This document shows positions 28,869-37,677 of a stretch of DNA of 64,000 nucleotides, in pieces. The stretch spans positions 1 to 64,000 of the forward strand of contig NZ_ANAH02000022.1 in NCBI RefSeq assembly GCF_000335475.2, written 5' to 3'. Each line of letters opens with the position of its first letter. The stretch's first letter is position 1. Under the pieces are notes generated by a model. The model made no database searches, had not been told where the DNA came from, and was given only the letters and a program-made list of their open reading frames with translations. The stretch is from Cystobacter fuscus DSM 2262 (lineage in GTDB: Bacteria; Myxococcota; Myxococcia; Myxococcales; Myxococcaceae). The position numbers and the translations under genes are program-made.

Positions 28869-29646
28869 ACTCCCGCATGAACTCCACCAGCGGTGGATTG
28901 AGCAGCTCCGGATGCGTCAGGGTGGGCGCATGCGCGGCGCCCGGAATGGGAACGTAGCGCGTGCGACCCCCGAGGGCGTCGACGAGCACCTGTGCCTCGG
29001 AGACGGGAATCGCCGCGTCGGCGAGGCCATGGAAGACGATGGCCGGGCAGCGGATCTCCCCGAGCCGGGGCTCGATGTCATCCCGCTCGAGGAGGTTGTT
29101 CGTCGCGGCGACGAAGGCGGCCTTGGGCGTCTGGCGCCACCGCTCGAGCCAGGGGCTGAGGAAGCGCGAGTCGCCGATGATGACCCGCGAATAGAGCTGG
29201 AGGATGTTCTCCATGGCGCCGGGAGTCCCCCACAGGTCTCGCACCTGCCGGTAGCCGGCACGGCCCTGCTCTCCGTCCATGCTTCCGCTGGTGCTCATCA
29301 ACACGAGGCCGCGCACACGCTCGGGGTAGCGCAGCGCGACGCGCAGGGCGCAATAGCCACCCTGGGACAGGCCGCCGACGACCGCCCGCTGGATGCCCAG
29401 GTGGTCGAGCAACGCGATGCAGTCCGCGGCGGAGTCATAGAGGCTGAAGGGCTGGCCGTCCCACCGCGTGCGCCCGAAGCCCCGGGCGTCCCAGCGGATG
29501 ACGCGGAACTCGGGGGCGAGCGCCTCGGCCTGCGCGTCGAACATGCGGCCGTCCATGAGGAAGCCATGTCCCAGGATGAGCACGGGACCCGGGCCGCCAG
29601 AGTCCTCGAAGTAGATGCCTTGGTGGTTGAGTTCGGCGATGGGCAT
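28858..29646 (-). CDS. Alpha/beta hydrolase (haloperoxidase/esterase type)
   Basis: 262 residues. Typical fold order: oxyanion region [22 protein letters not shown], nucleophile elbow [13 protein letters not shown] (Ser), Asp in [11 protein letters not shown] and His in PGAAHAPTL. No signal peptide, so it is cytoplasmic. Similar enzymes include 3-oxoadipate enol-lactonase and non-heme chloroperoxidase-like esterases; no pathway neighbours allow a choice. The 3' end overlaps signal peptidase I by 11 bases on the other strand. Confidence 0.85.
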   Translation of the reverse strand: MPIAELNHQGIYFEDSGGPGPVLILGHGFLMDGRMFDAQAEALAPEFRVIRWDARGFGRTRWDGQPFSLYDSAADCIALLDHLGIQRAVVGGLSQGGYCALRVALRYPERVRGLVLMSTSGSMDGEQGRAGYRQVRDLWGTPGAMENILQLYSRVIIGDSRFLSPWLERWRQTPKAAFVAATNNLLERDDIEPRLGEIRCPAIVFHGLADAAIPVSEAQVLVDALGGRTRYVPIPGAAHAPTLTHPELLNPPLVEFMREFSG

Positions 29647-29951
29647 GGAGCCCCACGCTACTCCACCCCCGCGTGCCCCCGAGGCTACACGGGGCCCGGC
29701 GAGGACTCCGGATGCCGTGGGCGAGCGCCAGAACTCCCAGGCCCGGAGCCCGGTCGTGAATTGAAAAACAACAGTGTACCTGGAAGCTGTGGTGCTCCAG
29801 ACAACACTGGAAGAACGGTCTTCACCGTCCTCAGAGGGAAACAGGCGTTGGCCTGCTTCCTGCTCTGGGGTCAGGGCACGCTCCGCGAGTCCGCCGAGCT
29901 ACCGTGAGGCATCGGCCTCGCGGTCCCCTCCCCCGGAAGAAGAGGACCCCC
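29647..29951. other. Intergenic region before the glycine-zipper lipoprotein
   Basis: No gene seen. The segment 29760-29850 is richer in A/T than its surroundings and has two small hairpins (CTGGA/TCCAG around 29790, ACGGT/ACCGT at 29815-29828). It may hold divergent promoters for the hydrolase and the lipoprotein. Confidence 0.35.
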
Positions 29952-30836
29952 ATGATCCGCACCCTGCTCCGCCCCTCCTCCCTGCTTCTCGCCTGTGTCC
30001 TCGCCTCGGGTTGTGGCCCCGCGCCCGAGCCCGAGCCCATGCCCACGCCCGAGAGCACCGCCGCCCAGCCCCTGCGCTGGCCGAAGTGGATCCGGGTCAT
30101 CGGCGCCGACATCGTGGGAGCGGTCGAGGGGGCGCAAACGGGCGGTGCGATCGGCGCCGTCTTCGGCCCCGAGGGCGCCGTCATCGGGACCGTCGCGGGT
30201 GCCGTCATCTACGGGACCCAGGCCTCCGTCGAAGCCGCCTCCGCGACGACCACCACCCAGGGAGTGTCCGCGGGCAGCCGCGCGTCGAGCGATCCCTCCA
30301 ACGCCCTCAACCCGTTCGATCACATCGGCAGGCACCACAACGTGGAACTGGACAACTCCGTGTCCATCATCGGCCCGGGAGGCTGCATCCCCAACCCCTT
30401 CCCCTTCCCCTTCCCGCGTGATCGCACCCAGGGCCCCCTCTGGGATTACGCGGCCAAGGCGTTGAATACCCCTCAGGAGTTCCTGGCGCTGCCCGAGTTC
30501 AAGGAGGGCTGGTACGACTCGCTCGACTTCGTCGCCTCGACCGCGAACGAGGACATCGAGACCTCCATCAAGAAGCGCGTGGAGAGCGGAAAGATGACGG
30601 CGGCCGTGGGCCAGCGGCTCACCCGCTACTTCACCACCGTCGCGCCCCTCGACACGGACAAGCTGATCGCGGCCACGAAGTCCTTCGAGAAGGAGACGCT
30701 CGCGGACAAGACCCTGACGGAGCAGGACCGCTCCACCCTGCTGAGCGGCTACTCCGTCGCGCGCTACAGCGCGGCGTACTGGGCCGACCAGGCCGCCCGG
30801 ACGACCGCCTCGCCCTGGTGCGGCTGCAGCAAGTAA
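29952..30836 (+). CDS. Lipoprotein with glycine-zipper segment
   Basis: 294 residues. Lipobox LASGC (Cys21), Pro/Glu-rich spacer, then a small-residue hydrophobic stretch at about 52-95 (VGAVEGAQTGGAIGAVFGPE, then GAVIGTVAGAVIYG) with GxxxG spacing. Such glycine zippers insert into membranes in envelope proteins, and also resemble the mature part of class II bacteriocins. The C-terminal half is helical with EFLALPEFKEGWYDS and ends in CGCSK. No family is recognised. The stretch could be a membrane-anchoring or pore segment; the lipid anchor argues for an envelope protein. Monocistronic by spacing. Confidence 0.65.
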   Translation: MIRTLLRPSSLLLACVLASGCGPAPEPEPMPTPESTAAQPLRWPKWIRVIGADIVGAVEGAQTGGAIGAVFGPEGAVIGTVAGAVIYGTQASVEAASATTTTQGVSAGSRASSDPSNALNPFDHIGRHHNVELDNSVSIIGPGGCIPNPFPFPFPRDRTQGPLWDYAAKALNTPQEFLALPEFKEGWYDSLDFVASTANEDIETSIKKRVESGKMTAAVGQRLTRYFTTVAPLDTDKLIAATKSFEKETLADKTLTEQDRSTLLSGYSVARYSAAYWADQAARTTASPWCGCSK

Positions 30837-30888
30837 TCCCTCACACCGCCGGTCCGCCCAGGCCACACGGAGAGCAGAAAAGCCGTTT

Positions 30889-30907
30889 ATTCCAGAAATC
30901 TTGGAAT
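30889..30907. promoter_or_regulatory. 19-bp palindrome in an AT-rich promoter region
   Basis: Arms ATTCCA (30889-30894) and TGGAAT (30902-30907) pair perfectly around seven bases. TATGATAAT directly follows (30907-30915) and looks like a -10 element. The palindrome would cover the -35 to -10 space of the gene at 30949, suiting a repressor site. Confidence 0.5.
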
Positions 30908-30948
30908 ATGATAATTGTTTGTGCTAACAGGTAAAGCCTGTTCAGCCC

Positions 30949-32130
30949 ATGCAACGACCCATCTCCAAGGCCATCGGCACCCTCGGTGTGCTGCTGCTCA
31001 TCGCCCTCGGAGTGGCGCTGATCTCGCGCCCTCCGGACTCCTCCCGGAGTGCCTCCGCGGAGGCGCCGGCCCCGCCGTCTTCCGTCCCGAGCGGCGCTCC
31101 CACCGCCGCCGCTCCACCCGGAGCGGCGAGCCCCGCCCTGCCCGGGGAGCGCAAGCCGAAGGAGGAGATCCTGCCCATGCCCGGGTGCTGGGAGGGCGTG
31201 GCGGAGTTCGACAAGAACGGCTCGCTGGACACCTTCCGCCAGGCGCTGAGCGCCGCGGCGGCGGCGGGGGACAGTGATCTGCTGCTCTACCTCCAGGAGC
31301 GGCTCACGGAGCTCATCGCGAACGACGCGGGCAAGGCGCTCCAGGTGCTCGAGTGGGCGGAGAAGTCCGCGCCGCCGGAGCTGGGCGTCTACATGGAGGC
31401 GATGAAGCACGCGCCCGCCGTCCAGCAGCCCCAGGTGGTCGAGCGCCTGCTGAAGATGGGCGAGGACCCGGGCGCGCAGCTCGGCACCCGCGCCGCCGCC
31501 GTGGACGCGCTGGAGACGCAGAAGCGCCTGTCCCCCACGAACATCCAGCGCCTCAAGGCGCTCGCGATGGAGCCGGCCACGGACTCGGCGGGCTGGGTGG
31601 CCACGCGCACCATCGGCCGGGTGATGAAGGAGGACTACGAGCGCACCGGCACCTTCGCTCCCTATTGGAACGAGCTGCTCGACGTGGGCGAGAAGTCCGA
31701 GGACCTGGCCGTGCGCCTGCTGGCGCTCGAGATGCCCTCCTACTCGGATCCCCTCATCGGCGACGAGACGATGGATCGGCTCGCGAGCATCATGCGCAAG
31801 GATCCCGAGCGGGACGTGCGCGAGATGGCCGCCTTCCGGCTCGCCGTCACCGGAGAGCCCCAGAAGGCCCTGGAGGCCTACCGCACGGCCTTCCCGCTGG
31901 AGAAGGATGAGTGCGTGCGCTGGGCCCTCTTCCGCTTCGCCGTGCGCGCCGGCGGACCCGAGGCCCTGCCCCTGCTCCAGCAGATGGCCGCACAGGACGC
32001 GCGCTTCGCGCAGGACTACCAGGACTTCAAACGGCTCTACGCCGAGGGCACCGTGGACTTCGCCCGGATCTGGCTCGGCGTCCAGGAGCGCCACCGCTGC
32101 ACCATCGAGGAAGGGGCACCCCACCAATGA
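30949..32130 (+). CDS. Envelope-anchored helical-repeat protein A
   Basis: 393 residues. Single transmembrane anchor (about 8-27), then a Pro/Ala-rich linker to residue 70. An all-helical domain follows, whose repeated pattern of paired amphipathic helices (DLAVRLLALEMPSYSD, DVREMAAFRLAVTGEPQKA, ECVRWALFRFAVRAGG) is HEAT-like. No catalytic motif or named family is seen. Its TGA overlaps the ATG of the next gene (ATGA), and both proteins have the same anchor-plus-helical-repeat plan, so they are probably partners. Confidence 0.7.
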   Translation: MQRPISKAIGTLGVLLLIALGVALISRPPDSSRSASAEAPAPPSSVPSGAPTAAAPPGAASPALPGERKPKEEILPMPGCWEGVAEFDKNGSLDTFRQALSAAAAAGDSDLLLYLQERLTELIANDAGKALQVLEWAEKSAPPELGVYMEAMKHAPAVQQPQVVERLLKMGEDPGAQLGTRAAAVDALETQKRLSPTNIQRLKALAMEPATDSAGWVATRTIGRVMKEDYERTGTFAPYWNELLDVGEKSEDLAVRLLALEMPSYSDPLIGDETMDRLASIMRKDPERDVREMAAFRLAVTGEPQKALEAYRTAFPLEKDECVRWALFRFAVRAGGPEALPLLQQMAAQDARFAQDYQDFKRLYAEGTVDFARIWLGVQERHRCTIEEGAPHQ

Positions 32131-33140
32131 TCTCCCCGCTCCCCTCCGCCCTCGCGAGGCGCGCGTCCTGGTGGCGCGCGACGCTCCTGGCCTCGGCCAC
32201 CTGGCTGCTGCCCACCACCACCCACGCCGCCGAGGCCGCCACGCCCCTGCAGCAGACGGCGTGCTCGTTCTCCGGGATGATCGACGAGCTGCGCGTGGCG
32301 TTGAAATCGGGCTCGCCCGCCTACCGCAAGTACGCCCGGGAGCGGCTCAAGACCGCCGCGCGCGTCATGCCCGCGGACGAGCTGCGCGCGGCCGTGCAGG
32401 ACGAGCGCGACCCGGACACCCTGGAGGCGCTGGGCATGGCGCTCGCCAGCAAGTCCTCGTTCACGGAGGACGCCACGCTCGTGCAGCCGCTGCTCGCCCG
32501 CGCGTCGGGCGACGCGGACCCCAAGGCCCGGGCCGCGGCGATCCGGGGCCTGCGGGGCACCGGCTCCGTGGATCTCATGACGAAGAACGGCGGCGTGGTG
32601 ACGTACGAGCAGCTCATCCGCGACAGCGCCCCCGAGGTGCGTCAGGCCGTGGTGGACAACCTCATCCACGAGAGCGCCAAGGTGTACTTCGGCCACGAGC
32701 GCACCGTGTCCGAGGCGGCCGTGTCCGCGGCGCTGGCCTCGAAGGATCCCCAGGCGGCCGCGAAGCTGCTGTCCGAGGTGTCCATGGAGGCGGTGGGCCA
32801 CGACACGGTGGAGCGGTTGCGCCAGCAGCTGCGCTCGGACGACCCCGCCCTGCGCGGGGCGGCGGCCACGGCGCTCGGCGGCGTGCCGGGAGCCGAGTCC
32901 TCCGCCATGCGCAACGCCCTCGTGTCGCTCTACCGCGACGAGAAGGATCCGGCGGTGCGCAAGGCGGCGCTGCAGGGGCTCGTGCGGCTGGGCATGGGGG
33001 GTGCCCGCTCCACGCTCGAGTCCCTGCGAGGCGTGGCCCCCGGGATGGATCCGGAGATCGACGCCTGGCAGTCCGCGCTCAAGCTCGGGCTGCAGGAGTG
33101 GCACCTGTTGCTGCGCGAGAAGGAGCGCCTGCGCAGGTAG
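32127..33140 (+). CDS. Exported HEAT-repeat protein B
   Basis: 337 residues with a signal peptide (TLLASATWLLPTTTHAAEA). It then has HEAT repeats: DPDTLEALGMALAS, DPKARAAAIRGLRG, APEVRQAVVDNLIH, DPALRGAAATALGGVPGAES and DPAVRKAALQGLVRLGMGGA are successive repeat helices with the typical D-P-x-(V/L)-R start. Repeats of this type bind other proteins. Translation is probably coupled to gene A by the 4-base overlap. The periplasmic location suggests an envelope scaffold. No family name is assigned. Confidence 0.75.
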   Translation: MISPLPSALARRASWWRATLLASATWLLPTTTHAAEAATPLQQTACSFSGMIDELRVALKSGSPAYRKYARERLKTAARVMPADELRAAVQDERDPDTLEALGMALASKSSFTEDATLVQPLLARASGDADPKARAAAIRGLRGTGSVDLMTKNGGVVTYEQLIRDSAPEVRQAVVDNLIHESAKVYFGHERTVSEAAVSAALASKDPQAAAKLLSEVSMEAVGHDTVERLRQQLRSDDPALRGAAATALGGVPGAESSAMRNALVSLYRDEKDPAVRKAALQGLVRLGMGGARSTLESLRGVAPGMDPEIDAWQSALKLGLQEWHLLLREKERLRR

Positions 33141-33193
33141 CGGCTGTCTCACCCCCGTAGTCCCGCAGCGCAGTGCCCCCCCGAGGAGGACGT

Positions 33194-33736
33194 ATGAACA
33201 TGAAGAAGGTGATGTACACCGCCAGCGCCCTGCTGGCCGGCTGGGCTGGAGTGGCCATCGCGGCGAGCGCCAAGGGCCCCATCTGCGAGCCCAACGCCCG
33301 CGTGAACTCGACGACGTACTACAGCTGCAACGGCGGCAGCCACACGGCGCTCGACATCAGCAACGGCACGTGCGGTGAGTGGAACCACCGCGGCATGCTC
33401 GCGGGCAGCTTCGCCTACAAGTACTACGGCGGCTGTGGCGCGGCGTGCTACGGCTCGACCTGTAACGGCGGCGCGGGCAATTACTACGTCGTCTCCGGCG
33501 GCAGCGGCTGGGAGTTCCGCCAGCTCCACATCTACGCCAACGTCAGCTCCGGCACGAAGACGTGCGACGGCTGCGCCCTGGGCCTGGTGGGCGGCACCGG
33601 CGAAGCCACCGGTCCCCACGTGCACGCGGACAACCGCCAGTACGGCACCCGCAAGTCCGCCTGGTACACCAGCAAGGGCACCACCTGCGGCACCACCGGC
33701 AACTGCACCACGGTGATCGGCGCCCCCTCGCTGTAG
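33194..33736 (+). CDS. Minimal secreted M23 (LytM) metallopeptidase
   Basis: 180 residues: signal peptide MNMKKVMYTASALLAGWAGV then AIAAS, and a single LytM-type domain. Zinc ligands are visible as His50 and Asp54 (SHTALDI) and the HxH pair His142/His144 (GPHVHAD). His111 in RQLHIYA corresponds to the catalytic His of the YxHLS region. Eleven cysteines suggest disulfides, as in secreted beta-lytic proteases of predatory bacteria, but there is no propeptide and no binding domain. Likely target: cell-wall cross-bridges of prey or self. ATG 33194 has a perfect AGGAGG five bases upstream. Confidence 0.8.
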   Translation: MNMKKVMYTASALLAGWAGVAIAASAKGPICEPNARVNSTTYYSCNGGSHTALDISNGTCGEWNHRGMLAGSFAYKYYGGCGAACYGSTCNGGAGNYYVVSGGSGWEFRQLHIYANVSSGTKTCDGCALGLVGGTGEATGPHVHADNRQYGTRKSAWYTSKGTTCGTTGNCTTVIGAPSL

Positions 33737-33748
33737 ACCCCGCGCGCC

Positions 33749-33779
33749 CCGTTCCGCTCGCCGTCGCCGGGCGGAACGG
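33749..33779. terminator. Bidirectional hairpin between convergent genes
   Basis: Arms CCGTTCCGC (33749-33757) and GCGGAACGG (33771-33779) pair perfectly around 13 bases. It lies between the stops of the M23 gene (33736) and the minus-strand gene ending at 33791. Confidence 0.65.
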
Positions 33780-33790
33780 TCACGCGTTGC

Positions 33791-34504
33791 TCAGGGCGCG
33801 TAGGAGAACGTCGTGGTGGAACGCACGCGCCGCCTGATGAACAGCACGCCGCCCTCGCCGGTGGCGAGGATGCGCGTCAACTCCCGGCCCTGCGCTCCAG
33901 ACGCATCGAAATCCAAGGTGATGTCCACCTTGTCCGCGAGCTTCGGCAGTTGCGTGGGACGGGTGCTGATGCGCAGCAGCTCACCCCGGCTCCCATCCAC
34001 CAGGGCCTCGCCCACGAGCCCATCCGGGCACTTGCTGCCCTCCTTGGGCGCGAAGGCGATGCGCAGCAGGTTGGGCCGCCGGGAGTCCGGGCCCTTCACC
34101 TCGAAGCGGTAGCGGCCCTGCTCCCTCGGGGAGAAGGGAAGGTAGTCGAGCTGGAATTGCTTCTCCTTGCTCTCGGCCCGGGCCTTCTCCTCCTTCGCGC
34201 GCTGCTCCCTCACCTTCTCGGTGATGTCCTGTCCATCCTGCGTGGCACGCACCACCGTGGAGGCTCGCTTGCCCTCGCGCCACTCGTTGCGCTCCACGGA
34301 CTCCAGGCGGGACTTCGTCTTGCCCTCGTCGTCGAGCTCTTCCCACACCGTGGTGGCCAGCGTGGTCCGGCCCTGTCTGCGTTGCTCGCGCGCCTGTTCC
34401 GCCGCCGCCAGGCGCGGGAGCAGCTCCGTCAGGGGATCCTCATTCGCCAGGACGGAAAGCGGCAGGAAGAAGGACAACGCCATGGACCAGTAAGGGAAGC
34501 GCAT
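33791..34504 (-). CDS. Secreted protein of unknown function
   Basis: 237 residues from ATG 34504, chosen because it opens a signal peptide (MRFPYWSMALSFFLPLSVLA). A charged helical segment (35-115, rich in Arg/Glu/Lys, e.g. EQRAKEEKARAESKEKQFQ) is followed by a beta-rich domain with FSPREQGRYRFEVKGPD and a C-terminal FIRRRVRSTTTFSYAP. The pattern is reminiscent of outer-membrane lipoprotein-sorting (LolA/B-like) or DUF domains, but no motif allows assignment. Longer in-frame starts upstream lack coding character. Confidence 0.65.
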   Translation of the reverse strand: MRFPYWSMALSFFLPLSVLANEDPLTELLPRLAAAEQAREQRRQGRTTLATTVWEELDDEGKTKSRLESVERNEWREGKRASTVVRATQDGQDITEKVREQRAKEEKARAESKEKQFQLDYLPFSPREQGRYRFEVKGPDSRRPNLLRIAFAPKEGSKCPDGLVGEALVDGSRGELLRISTRPTQLPKLADKVDITLDFDASGAQGRELTRILATGEGGVLFIRRRVRSTTTFSYAP

Positions 34505-34655
34505 GCGCGAAAAGCTACTCCTCCCTCTGGAAACGCCAGCCTCCCTGGAGTCTGGGTACGCCCAGGCACGTGACAACTGACACGCAGACAACGCCCCATG
34601 GCGGGGCTGTTCGTCCATTATTGAATCGCCCGGAGGAGCAGCCCAAAAACGCGCC

Positions 34656-37382
34656 ATGGATCCGACGAACCGTCCGCCCCCCAGCGACCCGTCGTACGAC
34701 CTGCTGCACCAGCGAGACCGCCATCCGCTCGACGCCCTCTTCGCGCCGCGCAGCGTGGCGGTGATTGGGGCGAGCGAGAAGCCAGGGAGCGTGGGACGCA
34801 CGCTGCTGTGGAACCTCATCAGCAGCCCCTTCGGGGGCACCGTCTACCCCATCAATCCCAAGCGCAAGAACGTGCTGGGCATCACCGCCTGGCCCTCGTT
34901 GCGCGCGCTGCCGGAGCCGGTGGAGCTGGCCGTCATCGCGACCCCGGCGGCCACGGTGCCCGACGTGATGCGCGAGTGCGCCGAGGTGGGGGTGAAGAAC
35001 GCCCTCATCATCTCCGCGGGCTTCAAGGAGGTGGGCGGCGAGGGCGCGCGGCTGGAGCAGGAGGTGCTGGAGCTCGCCCGGCGGGCGCGCATCCGGGTGC
35101 TCGGCCCCAACTGCCTGGGCGTGATGCGGCCACCCAACGGGCTCAACGCCACCTTCGCGGGGAGCGTGGCGCGGCCGGGCAACGTGGCCTTCATCAGTCA
35201 GAGTGGCGCGCTGCTCACGGCCATCCTCGACTGGAGCCAGCGCGAGGCCGTGGGCTTCAGCGCCATCGTGTCCCTGGGCTCGATGATGGACGTGGGCTGG
35301 GGCGACATCATCGACTACCTCGGGGATGACCCGCGCACGCGCAGCATCCTCATCTACATGGAGTCCGTGGGCGACGCGCGCTCGTTCCTGTCGGCGGCGC
35401 GCGCGGTGGCGCTGCACAAGCCCATCATCGTCATCAAGGCGGGGCGCACCGCCCAGGCGGCCGCGGCGGCGGCCTCGCACACGGGCTCGCTGGTGGGCAG
35501 CGACGAGGTGCTCAGCGCCGCCTTCCGCCGCGCGGGCGTGCTGCGCGTGGACTCCATCGCGGACCTCTTCTACATGGCCGAGGTGCTCGCCCGGCAGCCG
35601 CGCCCCGACGGACGCCGCCTCACCGTGCTCACCAACGCCGGAGGCCCCGGCGTGCTGGCCACGGACGCGCTGGTGATGGGAGGCGGAGAGTTGGCGCGGC
35701 TGTCGGACACCACGCGCGAGCAGCTCACCACCTTCCTGCCGCCCGCCTGGAGCCACGGCAACCCGGTGGACATCCTCGGCGACGCCGACCCCGAGCGCTA
35801 CGCGCGGGCACTCAAGGTCACGGGCGCGGACGAGAACAGCGATGGCCTGCTCGTCATCCTCACGCCCCAGGACATGACGAAGCCCACGCAGACGGCGGAG
35901 TTGCTCAAGCCCTACGCGCGCATGGGCAAACCCATCATCGCCAGTTGGATGGGCGGCTCGGAGGTGAGCGCGGGCGAGCGCATCCTCAACGACGCGGGGA
36001 TTCCCACGTTCGGCTACCCGGACACGGCCGCGCGCATCTTCAATTACATGTGGCGCTACTCGTACAACCTGGCGGGCTTGTACGAGACCCCCGTGCTGAC
36101 GGAGGAGCCCGAGCGGCGCGAGGAGGCCGAGGCGCTCATCCGCGAGGCACGCCGCGCGGGCCGCACGATGCTCACGGAGTACGAGTCCAAGCGGCTGCTG
36201 GCGGCCTATGGGATTCCCACGGTGGAGACCCGGCTGGCGTCGAGCGCGGACGAGGCGGTGCGCGAGGCCCGGGCGCTGGGCTTTCCCGTGGTGGTCAAGC
36301 TCAACTCCCAGCACGTCACCCACAAGACGGACGTGGGCGGGGTGCGACTGGACCTGCGCACGGAGGAGGCGGTGCGCGAGGCCTTCGACGGCATCCGCCA
36401 GAAGCTCGAGGAGATGGGACAGCCGGACGCCTTCCAGGGCGTGACGGTGCAGCCCATGGTGAAGCTGGACGGCTACGAGCTCATCCTGGGCAGTGGGCTG
36501 GACGCGCAATTCGGGCCGGTGTTGCTGTTTGGCACCGGCGGCACGCTAGTGGAGGTGTTCAGGGATCGGGCGCTGGGCCTGCCCCCGCTCAACACCACGC
36601 TGGCGCGGCGGATGATGGAGCAGACGCGCATCCACGAGGCCCTGCGCGGCGTGCGCGGACGCAAGCCGGTGGACCTGGCGGCTCTGCAGAAGCTGATGGT
36701 GCGCTTCAGCCACCTGGTGGTGGAGCAACGCCTCATCAAGGAGGTGGACATCAACCCGCTGCTCGTCTCGGAGGAGCGGATGATCGCGCTGGATGCGCGC
36801 GTGGTGCTGCACGGGCCCGAGGTGACGGAGGCCGAGCTGCCCCGGCTGGCCATCCTCCCCTACCCCCAGCGCTACGTGGACCGGTGGCGGGCGAGTGACG
36901 GCGAGGAGCTGCACATCCGCCCCATCCGGCCCGAGGACGAGCCGAAGATGGTGGAGTTCCACCACACACTCTCCGAGCAGTCGGTGTTCCTGCGCTACGC
37001 GGGGATGATGAAGCTGGACCAGCGCGTGGCGCACGAGCGGCTCGCGCGCATCTGCTTCATCGACTACGGGCGGGAGATGGCGCTGCTGGCCACCCGGGCG
37101 GACGGTACGGTGCTCGGGGTGGGACGGCTCACGCGCCTGCCCGGAACGGAGGCCGCGGAGTTCGCCCTGCTCATCAGCGACGTGGTGCAGCGCCAGGGCC
37201 TGGGCTCGGAGATGCTCCAGCGACTGGTGACGGTGGGCCGCGACTGGGGCCTGCGCTACATCGTGGCGGACATCCTGTCGCGCAATGGCGCGATGCAGCA
37301 CGTCTGCCGCAAGCTGGGCTTCCACATCCACGAGGGGGAGCTCGGGGATGATATGGTCAAGGCCGTGAAGAAGCTGGACTGA
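34656..37382 (+). CDS. Acyl-CoA synthetase (NDP-forming)/GNAT fusion, Pat-type
   Basis: 908 residues. The CoA-binding domain (about 25-160) has the [12 protein letters not shown] start, followed by succinyl-CoA-ligase-like domains with the phospho-His motif [10 protein letters not shown] (His275). An ATP-grasp domain spans about 500-720 ([20 protein letters not shown]). The C-terminal GNAT acetyltransferase domain (about 740-908) contains the acetyl-CoA loop [12 protein letters not shown]. This architecture is that of protein lysine acetyltransferase Pat/YfiQ, which acetylates and silences acetyl-CoA synthetase. The enteric protein is catalytically dead as a synthetase; here the His is kept. 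ATG 34656 is divergent from the gene at 34504. Confidence 0.88.
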   Translation: MDPTNRPPPSDPSYDLLHQRDRHPLDALFAPRSVAVIGASEKPGSVGRTLLWNLISSPFGGTVYPINPKRKNVLGITAWPSLRALPEPVELAVIATPAATVPDVMRECAEVGVKNALIISAGFKEVGGEGARLEQEVLELARRARIRVLGPNCLGVMRPPNGLNATFAGSVARPGNVAFISQSGALLTAILDWSQREAVGFSAIVSLGSMMDVGWGDIIDYLGDDPRTRSILIYMESVGDARSFLSAARAVALHKPIIVIKAGRTAQAAAAAASHTGSLVGSDEVLSAAFRRAGVLRVDSIADLFYMAEVLARQPRPDGRRLTVLTNAGGPGVLATDALVMGGGELARLSDTTREQLTTFLPPAWSHGNPVDILGDADPERYARALKVTGADENSDGLLVILTPQDMTKPTQTAELLKPYARMGKPIIASWMGGSEVSAGERILNDAGIPTFGYPDTAARIFNYMWRYSYNLAGLYETPVLTEEPERREEAEALIREARRAGRTMLTEYESKRLLAAYGIPTVETRLASSADEAVREARALGFPVVVKLNSQHVTHKTDVGGVRLDLRTEEAVREAFDGIRQKLEEMGQPDAFQGVTVQPMVKLDGYELILGSGLDAQFGPVLLFGTGGTLVEVFRDRALGLPPLNTTLARRMMEQTRIHEALRGVRGRKPVDLAALQKLMVRFSHLVVEQRLIKEVDINPLLVSEERMIALDARVVLHGPEVTEAELPRLAILPYPQRYVDRWRASDGEELHIRPIRPEDEPKMVEFHHTLSEQSVFLRYAGMMKLDQRVAHERLARICFIDYGREMALLATRADGTVLGVGRLTRLPGTEAAEFALLISDVVQRQGLGSEMLQRLVTVGRDWGLRYIVADILSRNGAMQHVCRKLGFHIHEGELGDDMVKAVKKLD

Positions 37383-37483
37383 GGGTTCCTCCCCCCGGTC
37401 CGCGCGAGAGCGGGATGGCGGCCCACCGGAGGGGCACCCCCGCGGTGGCTTTGCGGACACGATTCAGCACGTGGACCCGGGCG

Positions 37484-37499
37484 AACCGACTTGTCGGTT
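37484..37499. promoter_or_regulatory. 16-bp palindrome upstream of the di-heme gene
   Basis: AACCGAC (37484-37490) and GTCGGTT (37493-37499) form perfect 7-bp arms separated by two bases. It lies about 180 bases before the start codon, upstream of the larger 40-bp inverted repeat. Confidence 0.45.
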
Positions 37500-37544
37500 G
37501 CGAAACAACCAGGAGCCCCGGGGGGCCCTGTGTTGCGCACCGCG

Positions 37545-37584
37545 TCCAGCGATTGAATTCTCATAAAATAATTCAATAGCTGGA
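37545..37584. promoter_or_regulatory. 40-bp interrupted palindrome (operator or RNA hairpin)
   Basis: Left arm TCCAGCGATTGAATT (37545-37559) and right arm AATTCAATAGCTGGA (37570-37584) are complementary at 14 of 15 positions around a 10-base AT-rich spacer. It sits 94 bases upstream of ATG 37678 in the only strongly AT-rich patch of this interval. It could be a large operator or a stable 5' leader hairpin. Confidence 0.7.
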
Positions 37585-37677
37585 CTTAACCCTAAAAATC
37601 ATTTTTCTTCTTCCTCTGCTTTCGCAGGAATCCGTTTGGTTTCGGCGCAACCTGGCTGAGGAGGACGAAGCACCACC

